26,702 bases of DNA from Smittium culicis (lineage: Eukaryota > Kickxellomycota > Harpellomycetes > Harpellales > Legeriomycetaceae). The stretch is from positions 9,471-36,172 of the forward strand of contig LSSN01000918.1 of the NCBI GenBank assembly GCA_001970855.1, written 5' to 3'. Position numbers and translations under genes: made by a program. This document shows, one piece after another, positions 1 to 10,335 of the stretch. The stretch's first letter is position 1; every line of letters starts with the position of its first letter. The notes beneath the pieces were generated by a model. The model made no database searches and was not told the DNA's origin. It saw only the letters and a program-made list of their open reading frames with translations.

Positions 1-389
1 ATTTCTTTTGTTTTAACTATGTGTTTACTATTTTCATCTTTAAATTTTAGAAATAAAATTTTTCTTTTATTGTCGATTTCAAAGCAGGATTGAATCTCTC
101 CAATTTGGCCGAGAATCTCCTCGATGATGGTATCGATGTCTGCCTTAAACTCACTAAGTCTACATCCTAATTTAAATGGTGTGCCACCCATACAAATTAT
201 CTTTTTGGCTTTTGGTTTAATACCGGAGACCATCTCCATGATAGATATAGGTTTATATGTATTTGTGTTTTTATATAAAATTTTTTTATACCCTGAGGCG
301 ATGCCCTCTGGGGGCTTCAGTTTAGTTGATGCCACTTTTGCCCAGCTACGGGTGTCGAGTGATTGGGTACTAGTAGTGCTAGTTTCCAT
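1..389 (-). CDS. Partial ORF, possibly retrotransposon ORF1/gag-like N-terminus
   Basis: An open frame of 129 codons starts at ATG 389-387 and runs off the left edge with no stop. The N-terminus is rich in Ser/Thr and carries SWAKVAST, a type of motif I associate with ORF1/gag proteins of fungal retrotransposons. It is followed by a basic segment (KAKKIICMGG) and a charged helical stretch (EFKADIDTIIEEILGQIGEI). No zinc knuckle is visible in the part present. A decayed gag/protease-like relic lies just upstream on the same strand, which supports a retroelement context. No splice site is needed to keep the frame open. Seen: a long open frame with protein-like composition. Inferred: the mobile-element origin. 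It could instead be an ordinary host gene. Confidence 0.4.
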   Translation of the reverse strand, partial: METSTTSTQSLDTRSWAKVASTKLKPPEGIASGYKKILYKNTNTYKPISIMEMVSGIKPKAKKIICMGGTPFKLGCRLSEFKADIDTIIEEILGQIGEIQSCFEIDNKRKILFLKFKDENSKHIVKTKE

Positions 390-699
390 TACGCCTTGTA
401 TTCGAGAGCGAATTCAATTACTATGGTAAAGTTTATAACTATTGACTTGTAATTCTTTAAAAATAAATTATCGAATCTTATTGGCTGTTCAAATTGTTAT
501 TCTTCGAAGTAGAAGAGAGAGAGAGTCATGTCACCTTTTTAGTTTATTTTTTTAATAAAATTTTTTGTTTTTTTTATAAATTTTTGGTAATTTGGGATAT
601 TTTTTGAGAGAAAATGTTTTCTATGCTGCCAATTGGCATAGAGATTGCTGCTAACATCCCAGTATAAATTTCTTTACTCTATAACCCATAACAAAAATT
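390..699. other. Intergenic spacer, AT-rich
   Basis: No coding frame is supported here. It holds a short GA run (about 511-525) and T-rich tracts near 540-600. It separates the partial ORF at the left edge from the retroelement relic and could hold the promoter of the left-edge ORF, but I see no clear signal. Confidence 0.5.
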
Positions 700-1735
700 T
701 CAAAATTTATTTATTATATCGTAATTTTTAGTATTTTTGGGCTGGCTTGGGATTTGTGGGACAACCAATATTTCTATAAATTGGATTAAACCCTCTTTAA
801 CAGCAATATCGAGGCAATAGAGACTTTTCACTTTGCCATCCTGAAATTTCGGCTGACTTTTTAGGAATTTTGTTTATTTAATTGTGCTAATTTTTTGGCA
901 GTCTTCATTTCCATTGCTGGATTTACTTTTGTAACTATTGAGGTTCCATTCTGATTCAATTTGGTGCTCTTACCAATCTAGAACATATTTTTCAGCGGTA
1001 TATGGAATTTATTCTGGTATATTGGCGTTAGTTCGAGAATTTTCTTGGTTAGTTGCTGCTATGATTGTTAGTATGCGCTTTTCATATAGGATTATCGTTC
1101 CTGATGGTATTTATTGAACTATAAATTTTTTTTCAAAGAATTCTGATAGAAAAGGCGTTGGTTCTCAGAGTAATTATTTTCTTTTATTACTTCCGCCATT
1201 TCTTTATTAAGTCCTGAATTTGAGCATACAGAAATCTTTCCATAGGTTTTAAATTTCTGGAAGCAGTTGAATGAAGTTCAAAAAGGTCTAGAGAAACGTT
1301 ACTAGTTTATTGAATAAAGATCTTAATATTATATATCATATTTTTTATTCCATTGATCTCTTTTGAAATATGTTCAATATGGGCTTCTATCTTTGAAAAA
1401 TCGAGGACTTGATGCTGAGGTTTGGATAGCAATTTTTAATCCTTGAAATTCTGTGCGCAGAGTATGATGGACCTATCAAATTCATTTGATTTATATTATC
1501 CTTCGCTAGGTGCAGGGTAGAGATTTTTAACTGCAAATACTTGAAGAGATATAAGATTTTAATCAGAGTCATGGTTAGAAATTCATTCATTTTCTATAAG
1601 GTTAAGGTCACAAGAATCGTATTTATAGGATTCGCATTCATTAGAATAAATCCTTTCATTCGTAGCAAACTCATCTTGGTTGATGGGGTTACCGAATCCT
1701 TGCAAATTTTGAAGCGCTGCGTTGAGAGGCTGAAT
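700..1735 (-). pseudogene. Decayed retroelement, gag/protease-like remnant
   Basis: Five consecutive blocks on the minus strand read as protein but are broken by stops and frame changes: 1735-1583 (51 codons, IQPLNAALQNLQGFGNP), 1417-1307 (37 codons, DFSKIEAHIEHISKEING), 1300-1187 (38 codons, LDLFELHSTASRNLKPMERF), 977-861 (39 codons, NGTSIVTKVNPAMEMKTAKK) and 843-712 (44 codons, QDGKVKSLYCLDIAVKEG, ending NYDII). A hydrophobic strand followed by NYDII resembles the end of a retropepsin domain in Ty3/gypsy polyproteins, and the helical blocks before it fit a gag region. The order along the strand is therefore gag then protease. No LTR, reverse transcriptase or intact frame is visible. The class assignment is inference; the broken coding blocks are seen directly. 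Confidence 0.5.
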
Positions 1736-2547
1736 TGAAGTCTAGATATTCATAGCTCTGTAGTTTCTCAAGTTTTTGTAGATGTTCATTTTTCATGTAG
1801 TTAAAAACGTTGTGATTTTTTTGTTGAATTTTATTAGATGTATATTTTGGTATAATTTTTAGAATTTAGAATATTAATAAGCGCTAACATCTGTTTTATA
1901 TATGGCTTATTATACCAAAGAGGCGATGTCGACGGTTTATATAGCTTGAAAATCTTATTTATATCACTTATTTTTACAGCTTTAAAAAATACTTATTCCT
2001 AACATTAAAGTGAAAGGTGGCCAAAATGGCCTACCACCAATAGTTGAGTGCACCTTAAGTCATGAAGAACAGTATAATATGTTAATACGTAAGATAAGAA
2101 TGATAAATTTTAGACTAAACTTATCACTGACCTGTTTTGATCTAATGGAAATAAAATTTTTACTTAATAAACGTATAACGAATAACAAAAATAAGAGTTT
2201 TTTAAAATGTTGTAGCCTGTGGAAAAGGCTGTTGTGATTCAACAAATCCAACAAAAATTCAAAGTGGGACATTTTTTAAGCCAATAAAAAATATCAGAAA
2301 ATATAAAAATTTTAAACCTTTTGAAGATATTAGCCATAAGATAAGCCTAGTTTAAAACTATAGACCCCTAAATTCTTTAAAGAATTATTTTCAACAAATA
2401 AGAAACTGCTTTAAAGTATTTTTTTTAAATTTTTTCATTTTTATTGACCTTCATATTAGATTTAAATAAACAAAAATCACCTCTCCAATTTAATGGCACA
2501 TTGTTTACTCAAATTCCCATAAATAAAATAAAAACAAATTTTATGAA
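1736..2547. other. Intergenic, with one weak ORF fragment
   Basis: Mostly AT-rich with no supported gene. A plus-strand open stretch at 1986-2237 lacks an early ATG and starts with protein-like text (VKGGQNGLPPIVECTLSH), then becomes low-complexity Leu/Ile/Asn/Lys. It may be another piece of retroelement debris or chance. The last 100 bases before 2548 are A/T-rich and would carry the promoter of the next gene. Confidence 0.35.
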
Positions 2548-3444
2548 ATGGATTTCAAAAGGAAAATAGAGAAATCAATATCTGAGCTCCTTTTTAGCTT
2601 AAAGACGATATTTACTTACCAGTCAGATATGGGTCCACTTGCAAACAAAATCGTTGATTTATCTCTTGAGCAAACTCGCAGCTACAACAGCGATGTTTGG
2701 CATCCAGCCCTTTTAGAGTTCTTCCCAGGTATCGAGAGAGATTTTCTTTTAGCCACTGGGAAAACAGCTGATATCCACACACAACTTCTTACTGATATCG
2801 TAGATAAACTTGTAAGCCAATTTCAGATTTAATACATACACTCTTTATTATTTATTTTTCGAAAATGGTTTATAGAACATTAGTTATATTATAAAAAATT
2901 TAATTTTAATTTTAATTATTGCTATTAAGAAATTAGGAGACGCAAGTAGATAAAATCGGCTCCATTTTAAACAGTATAAATGAACTAATTTCTAGACGAA
3001 AACCCATTGAAAGTTCAGAAATTGTAGTTTGTTACGCACTCCCAATCACAAGAACAGGTAATCAAGTTGTTATTTAAAAATAATGAAAGTATTTTTTAGA
3101 TAAAATCAAATGTTCAAATTTACACTACTTGAATAGGGCATATTATATCCAACTTACATTCTAGATTAAAACAAGAAATAGTTTGTTTTAGGCTCCAAAT
3201 ATCAAAATTAAAAGCAGCATCCTCTTTTAACCACTCTAGTTCCACCAAGCCATTAATTGATACCACTCAATATTCGAAGGATTCTGCGTCTTCAAGCTCT
3301 TTTGATTCTTTGATTGTTATCATTTCTTACTGGTTAAACTGGTCCGAATGTGTACAGATTGATATTTCGCATAATCTTTCCACGTCTAATAACCCAGTGT
3401 ACATAAAACTTAAAGAATTCGAGACTTTATTCGCAAACTATTAA
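2548..3444 (+). CDS. Unrecognised three-exon gene, 230 aa helical protein
   Basis: I do not recognise the family. Exons are 2548-2811, 2938-3058 and 3137-3444, joined at phases 0 and 1; the introns are 126 and 78 nt (GTAAGC..TAG and GTAATC..TAG). The spliced frame is open for 231 codons including the stop, and every splice avoids in-frame stops that reading through would hit. Residues 1-110 are mostly amphipathic helix with many Leu/Ile and charged residues, ending in a likely short coiled coil (DKIGSILNSINELISRRK). A second helix precedes a Ser-rich linker (KDSASSSSFDS), followed by a mixed, more strand-like C-terminus ending LKEFETLFANY. There is no signal peptide or membrane segment. The helical, soluble make-up would fit a subunit of a protein complex. 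The 3' exon could be longer or shorter if another acceptor is used. Confidence 0.7.
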
Positions 3445-4170
3445 TTATCCAGGATCAGTAGATTGTTTATAAGCTAATAAATTTAGCTATGAATGCTTTT
3501 ATAGATTTTTACGATCCCAAAATATATAAGAAAGCGAACCTAAATATAATGCTATGAATATAGTACTTTTTTAAAAAAAAACTCACCAGGGAATACCTTG
3601 TAAGTGCTATAAAAATTTTTATCTGCTTTAATATGAATGAGGTTTAGAATGAATGTAAAATTGAGACTTTGTTGCCTTCATATTCTTTAATATGCATTTA
3701 TCTCATATTATACTTTTTTAGTGTTATGAACAAAAATAGAATAAAAATAATATTTCAAGATGATTCTTATTCACTTCAATTTGTCTTTTTAGCCTGATTA
3801 TTGGTTTCTACCGATAAATTTTGAGTTATGGCCAATGATAATCGATATTGATACTTTTTACATTGAATCGACAATTTTATTGGCTAAAAATGACAATTTA
3901 CAATAAACTTGAATCATTTTGGCTCAAGAGTTTACTAATATCAGTATTTAAAGAGTTACAAAACCATTAAATTCTTTCGCAAAATCTACTTGCAATTTGC
4001 TTGTATTAAAGCTTGTCTTTATTTTATAATTTAACTATTCTTCTATATTGTACCCCTTTTTACCAATTTACACTCATACCAAAAACTATAATACACAATT
4101 ATCTTTACACCAAGCACAACCATAGCAAGAGTTAGAAATACTTAGTTCAGATATATATAAGTTCCGCATA
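3445..4170. other. Intergenic, AT-rich
   Basis: Nothing supported. The sequence is AT-rich with several poly-A/T tracts and stops in all frames. It would contain the terminator of the upstream gene and the promoter of the RPAP2 gene; a run TATATATATAAG sits about 20 bases before the RPAP2 start codon. Confidence 0.5.
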
Positions 4171-6841
4171 ATGTCCTCCACTTCTGACAGTGCCAATATA
4201 GTCGCTGATATTATCAATAACATTACCTCAACTTCATCAGCTAAAAGTAGGTTCAAGCCCAAATCAGCAGCGAACAATCCTGAGATTGCAAAGAATCTTC
4301 CTAAAAAGAAAGTCGAGTCTCTTTCCGCGCAAAATACTATAAAGAAAAAACAGGCCATAAAAAATTCTTTAGAAATACGTAGGAAATACGAAAATTTAGT
4401 ACTTTTATGGCAACAAAAACTAATCGAATCTCCCAGCAGCCATGATCTCTCCCTAGCCGTAATACATCTAATATTTAAGTATTCATATTCAAAAAAATTT
4501 ATAGCTAAATTAAAACATATATATAAATATAGATTCGATACATGACAGCCCAGAGCTATGAAGACGTTGTATTGGAAAGAAATTCAGAAAACGCATGTGG
4601 CTACCCGATTTGCATAAACAAGCTAAAAGTATTTTTTTAGTTATACTATTTTTTAAACTATACAAGATGTTTTTCCAATATATGACTTCACCTATATATT
4701 TATGTACATACAGAACGATATAAGCAAGTTTAAAATTTCATTATCTGATCGAAAAATCATCGATTTGACAGAGCTCAAATCGTACTGTTGCAAGCAGTGT
4801 ATGGTAGCCTCGCGATATTATAAATCTCAAATACCACTCGATCCTGTATATATGAGACCACGCGAAAAGTAAAAAAAAATATAAAAATAAAAAGAATTAC
4901 TATTTACTATTCATTTAATTTCCAAAATCGATCAATATAGCTTTTTTTTACTCACAATTTTTTTAACTCGGTATATAAAAACTATAAATAGAGAAATCCC
5001 CGTCCAAATTTTACCTGCAGTTACAAAAGTAAATCTGTAAGTATTTTTATTCTTTTTCATTTAATAAACAAACCCAGATCCTTTCATAAGAAAAAATTAC
5101 ATATATGTGTTCAGCAGTCTCTATATACAAATTTATTTAGTCTAATTACTTTTAAGCATTTCTATTAACTCTTAATTTTTGGATATTAAATTTAACCGCA
5201 CTAAATTTGATTGTTATTAATATTAAATAGAAAAGATCTGGCTGGTAACTCAAAAGAAAATGTATCTGACTGGTACCGCGATTTCTTACTCCAAAAATTC
5301 TCGAATGACTTTAAAATAACTCCTAAAAAGGATCTTGTAATTGTTGAGACTGAGCCTAGCTCCATAAAAGATGCTGTAAACTCTAGTCGGATTACCCAAG
5401 AACAAAAGTCAGCCCTTGGATTTAATCAAAGTTCCCATACTACTAGCTCCAATATTGACGATAAATCCAAAAAACTCGCATCATTTGGCGAAAGCTATAC
5501 ATCAGATAATGCTACCAGCAATGTTAAAGGTCCTGTTAGCGATATACATTCAAGCCTACAAAAAGCAACTTCGTTAGATGCTTCTAAAATGGATGAAGAA
5601 AGTGTATCCGAAACTGATTCGGAGCTAGACTCTGATTTAGATGACATTGTTTGGCAACCAGGAGAAGAGGAGGACGACGAAGACGACGATGAAGATGAGA
5701 CTGATGATGAAAATAGCGTTGATATTGATGGTAGCGGCGATTATAGCCAAAACAGCGTATTAGCAGCAAAGCCAACAAAGAAGAGCGGCTTGGACATGGT
5801 TTCACAGTTTAAAATGATGAATTTAGGCGAAAAAAAGAAGCATCTTTTAAATGGCGATAGCGTATCTAAGACCAACGTGAGCGCAGCCAGCCAAGAAGGG
5901 GAAAAAAGCGGAGCTAAAAAGCAGAAGAAGAGCAGCGGTAAAAGTTTAAGCGAGTTTGGAAATTGCTGGATGGTGCTTGACCAGCTGTGTACTGATAGTA
6001 CAAATAGGCTGTTTGGGTACCTGAAAGACGCGTTTAGAATAGAGGATGCTGACGCTAGCATGAGATACATTGAGCAAGGAGGCAGCAGTGTCGCTACCAA
6101 TGGGCTAGGCGAAGGATCGAGCGGAGGGAGATTCAAGCAGGACATAAATGATGCAGTTGTGTACCAGCAACAAAAGATCTTTGAAAATTCGTTCAGATCA
6201 ACGTTAGTCACCTAATTTTCATTAACCCAATTCCCTCAGTCTTTGATTCACTTCAATTATACGACTTGATTGTTTATACTTGGATCAATATTTTCTTGAC
6301 ATTATAAGTTTTTTTTTTAAAAAATATTTTTAACGGTTTTAGGTTGATGCTGATAAAAAGAGATCTTGCAGGCACCGATAAAGCTTCAAGCAAAGCGAAT
6401 CCAGCGGCATCCAAGCTCGCGGAACGATCAGCGCCCACAAAGTACAATCGCGATTCGGGTAGCGCCCTGCTGCCGCTGGTGGAAAAGCTGCTGGACGTCG
6501 TCGTTGGTACGTTCAACCACACGAACAAGACGGCGGCGTACTCGATCCGGCTGAGGACGAACTACTTGGTGGTAACGGTGCTGATATTTGCGATTGTGCA
6601 GACGATTTTCAGGCTGGATGCGGGCACTTTCCGGAACCTCGTTTGCGCGCCAAAAAGCGGTGGTGCTGCTTCACGAGCGGGCGGTTTTTTGGGTGGCGAA
6701 AATGAGGGAGGATTGGTTGACGGTGCATGTTTAGAGCAGCGGGACTACTGCATTTCAGGAATTAGGAGCTTGCTATCAGCCAATGACTTAGATTTCGATG
6801 AGGTGATGTACTTGTCTAAGCGTTTGTATAACTGTTTCTAG
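4171..6841 (+). CDS. RTR1: RNA polymerase II CTD phosphatase, Rtr1/RPAP2 family
   Basis: Rtr1/RPAP2 is an atypical zinc-finger phosphatase acting on the C-terminal repeat domain of RNA polymerase II; the RPAP2 form also helps polymerase import and assembly. Exons: 4171-4458, 4533-4628, 4714-4868, 4992-5036, 5231-6202, 6343-6841, joined in frame to 684 codons plus stop. The family domain spans about residues 40-180. It has the signature SYEDVVLERN, then CGYPIC (Cys118, Cys123), then YCCKQC (Cys153, Cys157) and RYYKSQIP; these four Cys are the expected zinc ligands. An acidic tract (316-356) and a basic KKQKK (424-428) follow. The C-terminal region (from about 436) resembles the extension of animal RPAP2 that short yeast Rtr1 lacks. 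GC content climbs strongly toward the last exon. The gene is convergent with Rab11. Family call is firm; exact edges of introns 4 and 5 are slightly less sure. Confidence 0.93.
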
Positions 6842-7249
6842 TAAAGATATGGGGGGGGGGGGGGGAGGCGGAAGAGGATGTATTTGAACTTTCCTTGGTT
6901 TGGTTGTACTTGATTCTTTTTCTTTGCACTTTATTATATATAATTAACAAACCTGATATTTGGTAAAAATAGTAAAGTATATTAATTTATTCAATAAATA
7001 TCTGGGGATTATAGAGATGGAATAACGTAAAATGGAAAATAAATAAGATTAAAATAGTTATCCTTTATTTTTCTATTATAGGAGAGATATAGAGAGAAAG
7101 AAAAAGGAGGTAGAATCAAAAAATATATGACAAATAAAATAGTAAAAAAAAAATTAAGGTGAAAAGTGAGAGAGTAAGATGGATGTTTTTTCTTTTTGTT
7201 TATAAAATAGTGGAATTATTTTATAAATTTTCATTTTATTTAGGTATTT
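6842..7249. other. Convergent intergenic region with poly-G tract
   Basis: This 408-bp spacer lies between the 3' ends of the RPAP2 and Rab11 genes and should hold both 3' UTRs. An AATAAA-type signal for the plus-strand gene is seen near 6992 (TTCAATAAATATC). A run of 15 G lies nine bases after the RPAP2 stop. A purine-rich stretch (GAGAGATATAGAGAGAAAG) occupies about 7081-7100. Confidence 0.5.
6851..6865. repeat. G15 homopolymer
   Basis: Fifteen consecutive G residues lie directly after the RPAP2 stop codon, followed by a G/A-rich stretch. It is conspicuous against the AT-rich background. Related G/C tracts occur at 8197-8205, 11631-11643 and 23649-23662. Length may be unreliable, as homopolymers are prone to sequencing error. 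Confidence 0.85.
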
Positions 7250-8321
<1,072 letters not shown>

Positions 8322-8912
8322 AATGCTTAATGTGAGAGTGGTTAAAAGTAGGGGTGGTAATAAAGATAAGTGGAAGCTAAAATAAAAGAATAATTTGAAG
8401 AGAGTGAATTAGAGTAAGAATTATAGAAATGGAGAAAAATAGCTAAGAAAGAAACAGCATTTTTTCTCAAGAGACTAAAAGGCCTATAGAAATTGTAGCT
8501 CAGCATAAGGGAGGATTTGCTCTTTTTTTTTTTTTTTAGTAAGCATTTTCGCCTTTTTTTAGGCGATTTCAGACGCTTTTGAGGAAATTGGGGGGCGTTT
8601 TAAGCACTCGGGTATTTAGCGCAGAATTTTATTGGGCGCTTTAAGGAGGCTAAGGTATTTTAAAGGCAGTTTAGTAAATTGCGTTTAATCTCAGCAGGAT
8701 TAAATGTTTACCTAAACGCTGTCTTATAAGCAAAGGAGGGGTAGCCTATCACCGCACTTAGCTGAGACTCCACAGAATCTCGCTATAAATCCATAGCAGC
8801 CAAACCTTACAACTCCTGCCACAAACGCTGCCTGTTTTTTATCGTAGAGCTCCAAACTCGCAAGAATATTACAGCTAGATTATAGCATTTGCGGCAGCAG
8901 AGCCAATATTTG
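8322..8912. promoter_or_regulatory. Rab11 upstream region, then anonymous sequence
   Basis: On the minus strand, the first ~200 bases before the Rab11 ATG are pyrimidine-rich and include a T/C-rich leader with a possible leader-intron acceptor (TTATTTTAG) near 8375-8385. A T15 run lies at 8523-8537 (plus strand). Beyond it, 8540-8912 has a higher GC content than the surrounding spacers and repeated GCGTTT/CGCTTT-type words, but no frame I can support. No TATA box is certain. Confidence 0.4.
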
Positions 8913-9032
8913 TTAGACCCAAAATATCCTATAAACTAAATCGCCAACACTTAACGCTGCTTGGTGCGTATTATTGGCTGCGAGATCTATAAGTCTTAAT
9001 CTTAATTTCTCAGCGAATAATAGTCCGCTCTC
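8913..9032 (-). pseudogene. Short integrase-like retroelement relic
   Basis: A 40-codon open stretch on the minus strand, bounded by stops, reads EKLRLRLIDLAANNTHQAAL followed at once by SVGDLVYRIFWV. The pattern of a charged helix, then a Gln/Ala turn, then VGDLVYR resembles the C-terminal end of Ty3/gypsy integrases, where VGDLV..R starts the small barrel domain. Flanking sequence on both sides is broken by stops. If correct, this is a second retroelement fragment in the window, on the same strand as the one near the left end. The match is to a motif only, so it may be coincidental. Confidence 0.3.
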
Positions 9033-9889
9033 AATCTCCGCTCATAGTACCTGTTCAATCATACGTGCGCAGTTAATCTCGCAGATTATTACTGGGCAAG
9101 GCATTCGTGGACACTAGTATCAAGTGGACTGTTTTGTTTTCAGTCATAATCTCTTAGAGGCTATTAATGGCCAGGTTTTCAAATTTTAATATGCTTATGA
9201 GCTGATCTGATTGGCATCTGGATGAGATGGTATCTGTTTATTAGCGAGAAATGTCCACTAAAATGGAGTCAATTTCAGACCCAATAGGATCACTCTTGGT
9301 TTAAAAATCAATAGATTTTGTTTCTTATTACTTACTATACAAACCAACATGAAAAAAATTTTTTTCTATATTAAAGACATTGAAGCTAGTCTTTATTATT
9401 TTGATTCGAAATAAGTGTAATACTAAAGTAGCAACATATAAATTTCGGACAATCAACTCCCAGTGTAGCTGTGCTTTCCAAAGCTGACCAACCGCTGCAC
9501 TGGGATAAGAATCAAATGATCTCTAAAGCCAACCATTAAGCGGGTTAGTCCCTGCCATTGGCTTATTTTAGATATTCTAAGCAAGTAACGTTATTGCTAA
9601 ATTTTATTAAATATTCATCATTGGCTTTCTTTATTATTGCGGGATAAGTCTGTGGGTAAAAGTCCAATAAGTAGACACTAGAATAAATGCAATGCTCCTT
9701 GAAGATCGCTTTATTTGTTATTAGGTGGCTGCTTTTTCCTCCCAATAGGAAATAGCTCATTATAATATGCAATTGACTTTGTCAACGCATAAAATAATGC
9801 AAAACAGCCAATCGTCGCTCTAATATTTACTCGAAGCTAATAGGCTCTCTCCTAACATTCATTCATTAATCGAAACTAATCTTTTCAGT
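9033..9889. other. Intergenic, moderate GC, no supported gene
   Basis: No gene is supported. A 69-codon minus-strand open frame (9772-9563) has a reasonable composition (KAIFKEHCIYSSVYLLDFYP) but no recognisable motif, no splice partner and no conserved context; I treat it as chance or as debris of the neighbouring relic. The last 20 bases (CTAATCTTTTCAGT) resemble the tail of the minisatellite unit that follows. Confidence 0.4.
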
Positions 9890-10222
9890 TATGCATCAAG
9901 TATAGGACTTTGTCTTTAACTAATCAGTCTATGCATCAAGTATAGGACTTTATGTATTTAAGTTTACAAACTATGCATCAAGTATAGGACTTTATGTATT
10001 TAACTTTACAGACTATGCATCAAGTATAGGACTTTATGTATTTAACTTTTCAATTCATGTATCAGTATAAAGACTGTATGTCTTTAACTAATCAGTCTAT
10101 GCATCAAGTATAGGTCTTATTATCTATAACTTTTTGGCTATGTATCAAGTGTAGGACTTAATATCTATAACTTTTCAGATTATGTATCAGTATAAGACTT
10201 TATGTCTTTAGCTTTATTGTGC
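9890..10222. repeat. Minisatellite, eight units of 40-42 bp
   Basis: Tandem units begin TATGCATCAAGTATAGGACT (or TATGTATCAGTATAAGACT) at about 9890, 9930, 9972, 10014, 10056, 10098, 10139 and 10181. Each continues with a T-rich segment containing CTTTAACT or CTATAACTTTT. Units 2-4 are the most alike, and units 5-8 diverge, with TGTATCAG replacing TGCATCAAG in some. A partial unit tail precedes the first copy. The array sits in the spacer between the Rab11 region and the 3' end of the secreted-protein gene. Confidence 0.93.
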
Positions 10223-10335
10223 AGCTATACTATCGGTTCTATATACAAAGAGTAAGTGTATAAAACAAAAATATCAAAATGAAACTGAAACTCTAAATAT
10301 ATATTCCTCTTCGTTATTCCAAAACACGATGTTTT

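Noticed and set aside
5584..6211. Minus-strand ORFs inside the RPAP2 gene
   Set aside because: Antisense shadows of the acidic and basic tracts of exon 5; no independent start context or motif.
9563..9772. 69-codon minus-strand ORF
   Set aside because: Reasonable composition but no motif, no splice continuation and no context; kept only as a note in the spacer entry.
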